NCBI RefSeq assembly: GCF_040869045.1
Contig: NC_090323.1
Span: 266,790,392-266,854,391, forward strand
DNA: 64,000 nucleotides
From: Eurosta solidaginis
Taxonomy: Eukaryota; Arthropoda; Insecta; Diptera; Tephritidae
Direction of reading: 5' to 3'
The notes beneath the pieces were generated by a model. That model did not search any database and was not told the origin of the DNA. It saw only the letters and a program-made list of their open reading frames with translations. A program made the translations under genes and the position numbers. Below, in pieces: positions 11,512 to 22,134 of this stretch (position 1 is the stretch's first letter; every line of letters begins with the position of its first letter).

Positions 11512-12063
11512 GGTTTATAACAACAAATAGGAAAAACTGCAAACTTAATAAAAATGGGCGTCGTACCGCCCCTTTTATGACTAAGCAATTTTCTATGTTT
11601 TGGGAGCCATAACTCGAAGAAAAATTTACATATCGTTATGAAATTGTGTACACATATTTTCCTTATATCAGAAAATATTTCTAGTAAAAATGGACGAGAT
11701 CGGTTAAAGACCACGGCAACTTAGATATAAAAAGAGTTTAAAAAAGTCGTAGACTAGAATAATAAGCTATAACTTAACAAAAAATAGTTTTGAATCAATG
11801 ACATTTCACTAATCAAGTTTTATTGTAAGAGGAATGGGGAGACATTTTTTTTTAAATGGGCGGTGCCACGTGTTATGTAGAAAAGTAATTTATCTAAAAT
11901 GAAATGTACAATTGAAGCTCACGCTGAGTATATAATGTTCGGTTACACCCGAACTTAGACACCTTTACTTGTTATATTTAATTTATATGTTTATACTTCT
12001 GCAATCTGTAAGGGCTAAGCCCAGTAGGTTGAATATATTTAAATAAATAAATAAAAATAAATA

Positions 12064-12384
12064 AACATCAGTTCGAAATGCCCAATCTCAATATATTTTT
12101 CAAAAACGTCTTATCTCAGAATTGTTGGAGAAGACCCTTTCCCTAATTTTCTTTTCATAAACGCCTTTACTTGCGTCACAATGCATTATAAAGTGATTAG
12201 TGCAAAACTTAGAATCAACATTGCTGTTGTGTAGAAGACATTAAAAATGTGGTAACATAAAAACTTGAACAACTTTAAGCGCTAAAACTACATACCACGA
12301 TGTGAAAGTGACAAAAAAAAATGGAAATGTGAATTGTTTAACATTTTTTAATGTTAAAACAACAGGGTTTGATGTGAAGAGGTT
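12064..12384. other. Unique DNA, nothing recognised
   Basis: No family or coding match seen. Confidence 0.4.
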
Positions 12385-13135
12385 AGGTTGAACAGACTGG
12401 TCCGCGAGTACCTCACATAAACTGAATGAGCCCATAGTATTACTAGAAGTTTGTTCAAAGGCCAAACTGAATATCCCTATCAGACCCCAGGACCTGTGTT
12501 ATAAAATAAATCCGTGCTCTTGGCAAATTCAAGAATCTTTATAGAACCTGGAGTTTAAGCTATTTTACGCAGTACACCGCAGGCCCTACTCCTTCCATTA
12601 CTTTAGAACCATCGGTATCCACGTGCACTTGTGCCATCCGTCCATCAATATTGTGGATCTAGAGAACTAGGTAGACTGTTCATCCAATATTTAACGACGC
12701 TGTACTACTCTGGTCGTATGGTCTGCGCTCAAGCTGCCCCGAGGCTTTGCGTCTCCTTGAAGTTGTTGGCGCGATGTTCTTCGAAACCGGGCTCTGCAAG
12801 AATGTACAGAATGGTATACAGTGCAGCCATCGGGGTTGTTTTCATTGCTCCCGTTATGCTAAGCAAAGGTTGGTTCTCATAGTATGGGATGGGTTTTACA
12901 ATCGCTACAAATATCCATTGATAGAGATATAGAGGCCTATAGACCGTACATATACCTCAGCATTCTTTTACATGCATAAAGTGCCGTGGATGCCTTCTTA
13001 ACTACTCCCTCCACGTTGAGCTTACACGACAATTTGCTGTCTAGAATGATTCCTAGATATTTTGTATATGATTTGACCTGCAGGGCCGCACTTCCCATAT
13101 TACGCCTAGACCATTTAGGGACCTAATACCTCGTA
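12385..13135 (-). mobile_element. RNase H-type LINE (family D), internally deleted
   Basis: The 3' UTR (GGTTAGGTTGAAC...GACTGGTCCG on plus) matches 51843-51960. The copy then jumps by a deletion to RNase H-proximal sequence (about 12560-12640) and further upstream RT sequence. Near 13030-13075 the minus strand encodes SYTKYLGIILDSKLSCK, the conserved block after the RT active site in R1/LOA/I-type LINEs. Stops and frameshifts are frequent. Confidence 0.65.
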
Positions 13136-14220
13136 GTAAACCATATATCCTGTAAGCAGATCGGTTTTTGTTTCGAAACTTTTCATGGTAGGCTTAGTCC
13201 AATTTTACATTGTGGCGTACATGCAAATAACGCACTTTCGTTCTAAGCTTCTAATCGGTAATTATTGAAATAACTAGGTTTCCATAGAAACTTTTCCCTG
13301 CGATAACCATAATCAACAACTTCTAGAGATATCGATCCTTGTTTCTACACCTAGAGATGGTTGTCGGACTTCATCTCCAGATGAAGACAGAATTCAAAAG
13401 ATAAGAACAAAAATATGAACAAGATGACCGACAGGCAAATTTCACCGCTAATAATCTAGGATATATTTGAACGTCTGAATTAACTTTTACTGACTTATTC
13501 AAGATTGGTACATGCGAAAATATGGTATTACATTCAGAGGGTTTGCCAATCCACTCTTTTTGGAAAAACTGCTCTGAAGGTTCTTAAATATTATGTCAAA
13601 TATATACATATACCTACATATATGTATATTTACTTTTCGACCCACAAAATCTACAAAGCATTTCTTTATTCTTGACTTTCTAAGCACTGACCACTTGAAC
13701 GGTCGAATGAAGAAAGTAGTGTGAAATCTCGAAAAAGCAACAACACTCCATACACAATGCAAATTATTTTGAAAGTCAACTGCTAAGCAAACAAATAACG
13801 GAAAGACAACTAAAGAAAATTTGAGAGAAAAAAAGTGTTTTTCCCAAACTTCAAACCGAACTATTGACCCAAAGCTAAAAATATTCACCATAAATAAACG
13901 ATTTGCCCCGACAGCAAACCAAGTCAAACAGCATTCAACATATCGACTACATATTTCCGCATAACTATTTACATTTAAGCCAAATTGATTTTGGACTGAA
14001 AGCGCAAAATATTGAATATGAAAAATATTCTTACAGGTAGTAAGCGCTAATGTGCACACATACATATTTAATTGAGGAAACTTGAAAGTATTCCGGCTAC
14101 CCAATCGAATGTTAAGAGAAAAAGAATGAAAATTTTTACGCCTCTCGTTAATTTGTATTAAGCTACTTTCAAATAGATAACAAAATAAAAACTGCACATA
14201 ATTTTACAATTGTAAATATA
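13136..14220. other. Unique DNA with a long unexplained minus-strand ORF
   Basis: The minus strand is open for 232 codons at 13499-14197, longer than expected in ~37% GC DNA, but the translation is Phe/Cys/Ile-rich with no domain I recognise. The plus strand is A- and C-rich, which depletes minus-strand stops, so composition may explain it. Confidence 0.3.
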
Positions 14221-15118
14221 TCTATATACTAGAAGACCAGGCAGATGTTTCCTACCATAAATTTGGCCTATCTGCATACATTTTAATAAGCTTTTTCCGT
14301 CTGACTCTATCCTCCCCCCTCTTCACTTTTTCCTAATCATTTTATTCACTCCTCCCTCCGTCTTTTTCGCTTCATCTATCTCCATCTTCGTCTCATTCTA
14401 TTTCTTTCTCAATCTCCTTCTCTCTTTTATCTTCTCTCAATTCCTCCTCATTCTTCTGCATCCCTTATTGCCTGTCCGAGAGGGTGGTAGGTATTTTATT
14501 CCAGTCCCAGTCCCAGTCCCAGTCCCACTCCGAGTCTCAGTCCCAGTCCTAGTCCTAATCCCAGTCCCAGTCCGTCTCTGGATAATATATTACTCTGTAC
14601 TAAAGCACTCATCAACAGCTTTCATTTGATATCCATATTGTATAAACACTGTCTAGGCATTCGCTGGCCCACGTTTTGGCCTATATCTCGAGACCCTAGT
14701 CACCCAGGGGTATGAAAATTACCCTCTACTAAAGCACTCACCAACAGCTTTCATTTGTTTTCCATATTCTATAAACACATTCTAGGGGTACCCGGGTCCA
14801 CGTTTCGGCCTATATCTCGAGACCCTGTACGTCGATCGCAACCAAACCTATGTAGTAAACACCGCGTGAGGTTTACGCAACTTGTGTGAAAGTTTGAACA
14901 AAATCGACCGACGCATCTCTTCAAACACCGGCGACCAACTAAACAAATAAAAAAAATTGCAATACCATAATATTGCGACTATAAACTGAGATATAACCTA
15001 CCCTATCTTTAAAGTTAGATCAAGCTACACACGGAGTGTAAAACAAGTTCAAAATCGGTTCAGTAGTTTAGGAGTTCATCGCGGCCAAACACTTTGTGAC
15101 ACGTGTTTTTTATATACT
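14221..15118 (+). mobile_element. Helitron-like non-autonomous element, GGCAGA-start family
   Basis: Begins ATA|TCTATATACTAG then CCAGGCAGATG...GGCCTATCTGCATA, the same start as 60412. It contains two ~129-bp units beginning ACGTTTYGGCCTATATCTCG at 14671 and 14800, and ends near GTGACACGTGTTTTTTATATACTAAG. A 5' TC after an A fits a Helitron, but no clear terminal hairpin was seen. A C/T-rich tract (14300-14470) and a CCCAGT array interrupt it. Confidence 0.5.
14500..14573 (+). repeat. (CCCAGT)n hexanucleotide array
   Basis: About 12 imperfect copies of CCCAGT with variants such as CCTAGT and CTCAGT. It lies inside the Helitron-like element and is absent from its relative at 60.4 kb. Confidence 0.9.
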
Positions 15119-15134
15119 AAGTTATAAAATTCAA

Positions 15135-16260
15135 ATTATATATGCATGTAGGTATAGATCGAGTTGCATCCTAATCGGATCGACCGATCACAACCAAATT
15201 TGCACAACCCACTAGAAGCCTTCCAAGGATGGTCATAGGCTAAAAATAATATCGATATATAAAAGGAGCGTGGCACCTCCCATACAAAATGAATATTTGG
15301 TACTACATAATTCTGAAGGTATTCATGCTAGAACATTGAAATTCAGTAAGGAGTTATATGAGGTCAATCCCTAACACCCCTGAGAAAATGTGGGGTGGGG
15401 GAGAAGGTGGCGTGGGAGGTTTCCCATATAAATGGAATTTATCTTACTGCATATCTCTTGATGTAGTAATGGTAGGATAATGAAAATTGGTAAGGAACTA
15501 TTTGAGGTTAAGTCCTAACACCACCATAAAATATGGAATTGGGGAAAAGGGGGTGTGGCACCTTCCCTACAAATGGGATTTTTAAGAACTATGGCTGCCG
15601 TACAAACTTAGGTTATTATAACAGCTAAAGTCTTGCCAATAAATGCTACTTTGGACTAGGTAGGCAATTGAAAAGTAAAGTCCTCTCTCGGCGAACGAAA
15701 ATCATACTCTCCAAGTCACTTATCGTACCCGTCCTGCTATATGGGGCAGAAGCATGGACCATGACAACAGCAGATGAAGCGGCTTTGGGAGTGTTCGAGA
15801 GAAAAGTCCTTCGAAAGATTTATGGACCTCTACGCATTGGCGATGGCGAGTACCGAAGAAGATTTAATTATGAGCTGTACGAGCTATACGCAGACATCAA
15901 CATAGTCCAGCGAATTAAAACGCATCCGCTGCGCTGGCTAGGCCATGTTATGCGAATGAAAGATAATGCTCCGGCCAAGAAAGTGTTTCTATCGAACTCG
16001 CCTATGGAAGCAGAAGTAGAGGGCGACCCCACTCCGTTGGAAGGATCAGGTGGAAAACGATTTAAATTCCCTTGGTGTGACCAATTGGCGCCGGTTGGCG
16101 GAGCGAAGGAGCGGCTGGCGCGCCTTGTTGGACGGCCATAACTATTTAGACGGTTAAGCGCCAATTAAGTAAGTAAGTAAAGTTTGACTACAGAGTTGTT
16201 CGGCTGTTATATCTTTTGGTTGTTTGGTAATCTTCCGCCGTTAAAATTTTTTTGTTAACC
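15135..16260 (+). mobile_element. Helitron-like element (GTGGCACCTCCCATAC family), split by an RTE 3' end
   Basis: Shares with 16275-17400 and 46712-47106 the blocks TCGGATCGACCGATCACAAC, GCGTGGCACCTCCCATAC and AATCCCTAACACC. The shared sequence stops at about 15620 and resumes at 16173, with the RTE-like 3' end between. Non-coding; ends not resolved. Confidence 0.55.
15622..16172 (+). mobile_element. RTE-like LINE 3' end with (GTAA)n tail
   Basis: A 5'-truncated non-LTR element. The reading frame 15628-16141 encodes the ORF2 C-terminus, starting near SLANKCYFGL. It contains LIVPVLLYGAEAW, FERKVLRKIYGP and LRWLGHVMRM, the block seen downstream of RT in RTE-like insect LINEs. It stops at VGRP and is followed by AACTATTTAGACGGTTAAGC, GCCAATTAA and a (GTAA)n tail, typical of RTE elements. 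The frame is intact but lacks endonuclease and catalytic RT. Same family at 35.7-37.1, 52.36 and 55.4 kb. Clade assignment is tentative. Confidence 0.75.
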
Positions 16261-16528
16261 TCAGTCTATCCACATCTTCTATCTATATATATATATATAT
16301 AAAGTTAAAATTATGAATGTTTGTTTGTTGGTATAAATCGGGTTGCGCCCTAAACGGATCAGCCGATCACAACTAAATTTGAATCCACCACTAGAAACCT
16401 TCCAAAGATGGTCATAGGCTAAACATAACTTCAATATAAAGAAAGGGAGTGGCCCCTACCATACAAATGAAATGTTTGATACAGTTTAACTCTGGAAATA
16501 TTCCAAGAACATTGAAATCCAGTAAAGA

Positions 16529-17170
16529 CCCTGCAAAAATTCTTGGATTACGTGTCCCATTTTCTTCGTGTTGGAGTACTCTAACAATACTCCTTTGCAA
16601 TGCGTTTGTGGACCACCATCAGCCGATCATTGCCCGTTTTTTAGCGACCGTGATCACGACACGATGACGATCGAACAGAGTTGCCAAAAGTAAAACATTG
16701 CATACAAATAACTGATAATAAAATTTTACTATGGCAACTCTGATGAAATGCAACCGCGCACTGGTTTTATGTATACATACCATAGAATGTGATGCCAAAT
16801 AACATAAGAATATTCGTAGTATAAAATATAAAAGTTGTATTGCCCCTCTTCTTTTACTTTCATTTAAAATTAAATTCACTCCGATAATTCTTTCCGACAC
16901 AATTCCTCTTTAGTAATTTGGCATATGATCCTCTGCAGGTGCTTCATGGAGTACTACAGTGAAAGTACTTTGGAAAGTACTCTCACGTATGTACTCTATG
17001 GAATACTCACAAACAAAGCGAGAGTGGGATCACCTACTCCTCTCCAGGACATCGCAATGTTAATTGGAGCACATTTTTTGTATGAATACAGATTAGTTTT
17101 GGAACACTCCTATACTCCTAAAGGAGTATTCCTTACACTATTTATGGAGTACTCGCGTTTTTTGAAGGGG
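16529..17170. mobile_element. Insertion with short inverted ends, unknown class
   Basis: Related copies show that the flanks (...CCAGTAAAG and GAGTTAAATTGG...AATCCCTAAC) were once joined. The insert starts CCCTGCAAAAA; its end, reverse-complemented, starts CCCCTTCAAAAAA, giving short inverted ends of ~11 bp. Near both ends are repeated GGAGTACTC/GAGTATTCC palindromes. No transposase was recognised and the TSD is unclear. Confidence 0.45.
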
Positions 17171-17439
17171 AGTTAAATTGGATCAATCCCTAACACCACT
17201 AAGAAAATAAGGGTGAGTAAGAGGCGGCGTGGTACCTCCCATACAAATGGAATAATTAAAATTGTTAAGGAGCTATATGACGTTAGGTCCTAACAGCGCC
17301 AGTAATATGTGGAATTGAAAAAAAAACAAAAAAAACAAGACAAATGGGACTTTCAGACTATGGCTGCCTTAAAAACTTAGATTATTGCAGAGTTTGGTTT
17401 GGCTGTTATTCCTTTAGTATTCTTTTATGTTATCTTTAG

Positions 17440-18470
17440 TGTTGGTATTTTTGGAGACGCCTGGGGGAACCGGAAATAACATTTCTGTTTAATTTGATAT
17501 TAATTGATGTAAGAGCAAAAAGAGAAATCACTACGGCAGTTGCTTTCTCAGCTACCGCGTATACCTTTTGTGTAGTGGATGTACAACTCCGCATTTAAAT
17601 GACCACTGTCTGCAAACATCCGATACACCGATGTGCAACATAAGCACACGGTCAGGCCAAAGTGAGGATGTGAAATGTGTGCACCATGATTCATAAACAG
17701 TCGCTGCAAGTTTTAGAACGAACCCTTAAGAATTTAAGGTTTAATGATCATCCCAAAGGTGGTGCTTTCCTATTACTTGCTGGAACAGCCGCAGTTGAAG
17801 TAAATGCGTGCTTTTTCGTCTATAGACGGCTTTACGTACAAAAATTTACTCTCTTTAGAAATATGAGAGGGCATGTTGGCGGAAATACTTCAGCAGCAGC
17901 TTTTGCTAACCAACTTCTGGAAACTAATTGTGGCAAAATTCCTCTTTCTTTATTAACAGATTTGATTTCTTTTCCTTTTTGAGAAATTATGAAATCACCT
18001 GAAGCTTTAATAGCTAATGTTTCTTCCAAATATTGAATCTATCTTTACAAACTATAAATGGCTTTGAGAAAAGGCATTTTAGGCACCTCATTCTATTAAC
18101 ACAGTCGTGGAAGTGTCCCAAGCTGTGTATATCCGATTGAGTTTATTAGCTCTTTTGAGCCATCAGAAACATCTCGTCATCGATTGATCCTTAAAAAAAG
18201 GGCCCATAATATCATAATATTTAAATAAAAAATTTCGCTTCCCCACGCTTATGTAGTGTGGGAAGGGCAAGGCTTTTCATCACAAAACGTTTGCGGATGT
18301 CATTGTAGCAATTCATTTTATCGGAAAATTTCGAACACAAAAAAGTTTAAAACCAAGGATTCCATTGATACCCATAGATTAGTCTTTTCAGTTTTAAATG
18401 CCTCAAATTTCCTATTCAATGAAGCTCAAGAACGATCATTAGCTGCGAATCAAGGGACTGATGAGCGCAA
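17440..18470 (+). pseudogene. Helitron Pif1-like helicase, broken
   Basis: Reads as the helicase half of a Helitron RepHel protein, which unwinds DNA during rolling-circle transposition. Motifs in order: PGGTGNN at about 17461-17481 (Walker A, Lys changed to Asn); VRAKREITTAVAFSATA; PMCNISTRSGQ; CTMIHKQSLQVLERTLKNL (Walker B neighbourhood); HPKGGAFLLLAG; FTLFRNMRG...TSAAAFANQLL; KSPEALIAN; YPIEFISSFEPS; and LKPRIPLIPID near 18350. Stops and frameshifts break it at several points, so it is dead. The longest open piece is 17677-17982. Rep and the upstream ORF are absent. It is the only Helitron coding sequence seen here. Confidence 0.8.
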
Positions 18471-18479
18471 TACAAACAT

Positions 18480-18560
18480 TTATAGCTTCAGACCTTCTGC
18501 AACTCAATTGTCAACCTCACCTACGCGAGGAGAATCCTGTTACAAATATGAATATATCAT
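18480..18560 (+). mobile_element. Fragment of the CAA-tailed short element
   Basis: The block ACTCAATTGTCAACCTCACC...CGAGGAGAATCC matches the first part of the element at 35352-35636; the rest is lost. Confidence 0.5.
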
Positions 18561-18662
18561 ACAACAGCAGAAGTCAATCTTACCAACTCATGTTTTACCC
18601 AGTTACGGGTAGCCTGCATATTTTTATAGAAACGGGAGATAAAACCCACGGGCATAAGCTAG

Positions 18663-19254
18663 TTACAAATAAAATATAAGATAAAAAGTTTTGATACTCA
18701 GAAAAAAAAAAAAAAACATATTACGGGTGTTCAGGATTTTGTGCAAATGGTCTAGCATCATTGCATTGGTAAACTGGAGTGGTATTTTTACAGAATACAC
18801 TAACGAAATATACGGTTATGCATTTGCTACGTCATTGCAAATATGCAACATCTAAAGCTGTAGTGTATTTTTACAACAAATCGGCTTTGTGTGAGATTCT
18901 CGAATCTTGAAACACTCTTCAGTCTCGAGAATTTCTCGACATTCAAGTCAGTCGCTGTGTTAGTTGTATTCGATGTATTCCGGTGTTTTGATCTGTGGTT
19001 TTGTGGAAATTTTCGCTTGCGGCCAGAAAAAATATTAAGCTCTATATTAAACTGCCAGTACACCGATAAAATTGAATGTCGTGAAGCTCGCGAGCTTTAC
19101 GAGTATTTCGAGATATGAGAATCTCGCGAGAAATTTCTTCTCAGCCAATCTCGAAAATTTGTAAGCTCTAAGAGCAAATGTTAATACAAAACAAAGTGTC
19201 AAAGAAAAAAAGCTGTTCACGATCCGTAGCCTATATTTGCTATTGCAAAGTTTA
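18663..19254. other. Unique DNA with TCTCGAGA-rich patches
   Basis: No ORF of note. Two patches (18890-18945 and 19080-19155) are dense in TCTCG/CGAGA and contain TTCnnGAA arrangements. See findings. Confidence 0.4.
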
Positions 19255-19647
19255 TTATTTGCTCGGAATGCAAAGTGTAGCCAAGGGAGTCCCCCAAGGA
19301 TCTATACTTGGACCTTTATTACTCGTTCTATATACATATAAATGACCTGCCTGAAATTCTTAAATATAGTAAAGTGCACGTTTATGCAGACGACGTTCAA
19401 GTATATTTAAGCGGGTCCTCAACCCTCAGCCATTAATAACTGCGTACGAAATTTAAATTCCGATCTATGTCTCATAAATAAATGGGCTAGTTATAACGGG
19501 CTAGTCTTAAACCCAAGTAGGTCTCAATGCATCGCTATTTATAAAAAAAACCATTAACATAAATCTGTGCCACAAAATAGCATTGAACAATGCTTCAAAA
19601 ATTTTGTCGACACGGCAAAAAATCTTGATGTCATTTTTAACAGAAAA

Positions 19648-21384
19648 CAAGTAAGGAAGGTTAAGTTCGGGTGTAACCGAACATTACATACTCAGTTGAC
19701 AGCTATGGTGACAACATAAGGGAAAATAACCATGTAGGAAAATGAACCGAGGGAAACCCTGGAATGTGTTTGTATGTCATGTGTATCAAATGAAAGGCAT
19801 TAAAGAGTATTTTATGAGAGAGAGGGCCATAGTTCTATAGGTGGACGCCATTTAGGGATATCGCCATAAAGGTGGATCAGGGTTGACTATGGAATTTGTT
19901 TGTACGATATGGGTATCAAATGAAAGGTGTTAATGAGTATTTTAAAAGGGAGTGATCCTTAGTTAGTGGACGCCTTTTCGAGATATCGCCATAAAGGTGG
20001 ACCAGGGGTGACTCTAGAATGCGTTTGTACAATATTGGTATCAAACGAAAGGTGTTAATGGGTATTTTAAAAGGGCGTGGGGCTTAGTTCTATAGGTGGA
20101 CGCCTTTTCGAGATATCGCCATAAATGTGGACCAGAACAGCATCTCTTGGATACCGCTAATTTATTTATATATGTAATACCTTCCAAGATTTCAAGGGTT
20201 TTTTATTTCGCCCTGCAGAGTTTTTCATTTTCTTCTACTTAATATGGTAGGTGTCTCAATCATTTTACAAAGTTTTTTCTAAAGTTATATTTGGCGTCAA
20301 TAAACCAATCCAATTACCATGTTTCATCCCTTTTTTCGTATTTGGTATAGAATTATGGCATTTTTTTCGTTTTTCGTAATTTTCGATATCGAAAAAGTGG
20401 GCGTGGTCATTGTCGGATTTCGTTCATTTTTCATACCAAGATAAAGTGAGTTCAGATAAGTACGTGAACTAAGTTCAGTAAAGATATGTCGATTTTTGCT
20501 CTCGTTATCTTGTTAACGGCCATGCGGAAGGACAGAGGGACGACTGGGTATAAAAACTGGGCGTGGCTTCAACCGATTTCGCCCATTTTCACAGAAAACA
20601 ATTAACGTCATAAAATCTATGCCTCTACTAAATTTCAGAAGGATTGGTAAATTTTTGTTCGACTTATGGCATTAAAAGTATCCTAGGCAAATTAAATGAA
20701 AAAGGACGGGCCACGCCCATTTTGAAATTCTCTTTTATTTTTGTATTTTGTTGCACAATATCATTACTGGAGTTGAATGTTGACATAATATACTTATATA
20801 CTGTAAAGATATTAAATTTTCATTCTCCGATTTTGCTAATTTTTATTAAGCGTTCATATAGTAATAGGAGTAACGTTCCTGCTAAATTTCATCATGATAT
20901 CTTCAACGACTGCCAAATTACAGCTTGCAAAACTTTTAAATTACCTTCTTTTAAAATTGGGCGGTGCCACGCCCATTGTCCAAAATTTTACTAATTTTCT
21001 ATTCTGCGTCATAAGTTCAACTCACTTACCAAATTTCATCGCTTTATCTGTCTTTGGTAATGAATTATTGCACTTTTTCCGTTTTTCGAAATTTTCGATA
21101 TCGAAAAATTGGGCGTGGTTATAGTCGGATATCGTTCATTTTAAATAGCGATCTGAGATGTGTGCTCAGGAACCTACATACCAAATTTCATCAAGATACC
21201 TCAAAACTTACTCAAGTTATCGTGTTAACGAACGGACGGACATGGCTCAATCAAATTTTTTTTCGATCCTGATGATTTTGATATATGGAAGTCTATATCT
21301 ATCTCGATTCCTTTATACCTGTACAACCAACCGTTATCCAATCAAACTTAATGTACTCTGTGAGCTCTGCTCAACTGAGTATAA
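19648..21384 (+). mobile_element. Full-length Helitron-like (mini-me/DINE-type) element
   Basis: Runs from CAAGTAAGGAAGG...GTTCGGGTGTAACCGAACAT to GCTCAACTGAGTATAA. It has about three ~129-bp tandem units (about 19755-20130), several CGATATCGAAAAAGTGGGCG and GGGCGGTGCCACGCCCA blocks, and a closing TATACTC/GAGTATA inverted pair. Target bases are CAGAAAA|TTAAATT with no duplication. ORFs inside (20644-20994 and others) recur as shadows in other copies and are not genes. Confidence 0.8.
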
Positions 21385-21857
21385 TTAAATTGGAATAATC
21401 AAATCCTTTCTACAACAGGCAAAGACGAACACTATGGACCACACAACACTTCACACCAGTTGAAATTAGATTGCTTCTGGCAAAGTCTTACTTATTACCA
21501 TCATTGCTGTATGGCTACGAAGTTTATGCCTATTGTGACAGTGAGTGTAGTAAAAAACTTAATCTAATTTACAATAACATACCCCGCTATATTTGTGATA
21601 TACGTACTTATGAACATATTTTCGAATATGCTCATAAGATATACAATATAACATTCGACAATCTGCTTAAATTTAGATGCATTTCACTCCTTCATAGAAT
21701 AGTGTTGTTTAAGGAGCCTGCCTATCTATACGAAAGACTTCAGCTAGCACAGTGCGTGCGATCAGCTCAACTACTGCAAATATGGCTCACGAATTCCGGA
21801 GCGTTAATTTTTTGTTATAACAGTACATCTCTGGAATGTTTTGCCTTTGGAGATTAG
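21385..21857 (+). pseudogene. LINE C post-RT domain relic
   Basis: Open from about 21385, with 128 codons from 21471. Contains LLLAKSYLLPSLLYGYEVYA, the LLYG block after the RT thumb in Jockey-like LINEs, then LNLIYNNIPRYICDIRTYEH. It ends with ERLQLAQC and a degraded tail, stopping at 21855. The family usually continues with an Arg-rich stretch and a LWNSLP-type motif; here the end is frameshifted. Confidence 0.7.
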
Positions 21858-22134
21858 AAGCATTTCAAAAGGAAACTACTGAGTCATTTTGCTTAACATG
21901 TTGAAATACTTTTGAAAATCCCTCACTCTTTTTTCTTTTCTCTTCTCATTTCAAATCTTATATCTTTCTCCCTACAATCTTTACATAAACGCGTTTAATA
22001 TTATGTTACTTTAACACCAAACACTGTGAATAAAACTTATGGTTGTTGTGTTTGGAATTTATAAATAAATAAAATAACTGCCACATATTAGAGCTTTCAC
22101 AGTGTTGTTTTGGATCTACCTACTTACAGCAGGC

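Larger units (their letters stand above)
10399..11971 (-). mobile_element. Helitron-like element inserted in the 3' UTR of LINE A
   Basis: Starts TTATACTCAG and ends with the reverse complement of CAAGTAAAGG...TAAGTTCGGGTGTAACCG. It has a (GTCC)4 microsatellite at about 10521-10536 and several CCACGCCCACTTTTAT/GGGCGTGGC blocks. The ~129-bp tandem region of longer copies is absent. Removing it joins ...CCAATTA to TTATATTT with no duplication, as expected for Helitron insertion between A and T. Two SINE insertions lie inside. Confidence 0.75.
8310..12063 (+). mobile_element. Jockey-like LINE A, interrupted by three later insertions
   Basis: Coding relics of a non-LTR element run from about 8345 to 9826, resume at 10251-10398, and end with a 3' UTR and (TAAA)n tail at 11972-12063. 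LINE B (9827-10250) and a Helitron-like element (10399-11971) sit inside. Joining across both gaps gives continuous LINE sequence, so LINE A is the oldest layer. The endonuclease domain is absent; the copy is 5'-truncated or was cut by the LTR upstream. Confidence 0.75.
16275..18662 (+). mobile_element. Decayed Helitron with helicase remnant
   Basis: The left end ACA|TCTTCTATCTATAT... has the 5' TC after A expected of a Helitron and resembles the start of the short element at 46712. The right end CCCACGGGCATAAGCTAG|T has the CTAG end and following T. Between them lie Helitron-like leader sequence, a ~640-bp foreign insertion (16529-17170) and a helicase pseudogene (17440-18470). The replication initiator (Rep) domain is missing. 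It could instead be two overlapping Helitron fragments, because the 3' hairpin is imperfect. Confidence 0.55.
19255..22075 (+). mobile_element. Jockey-like LINE C, split by a Helitron-like element
   Basis: The left part (19255-19647) encodes RT motifs GVPQGSILGPL and HVYADDVQVY, with one frameshift between them. The right part (21385-22075) encodes the post-RT domain and ends in a TTTATAAATAAATAAAATAA tail. With the insert 19648-21384 removed, the frame passes ...NRK|LNWNN... without a shift. Endonuclease and upstream RT are missing. Confidence 0.8.

Noticed and set aside
14221..18662. A single very large Helitron spanning the whole cluster
   Set aside because: Three separate 5'-type starts (14221, about 15135, 16275) and repeated internal blocks indicate several adjacent elements instead of one.
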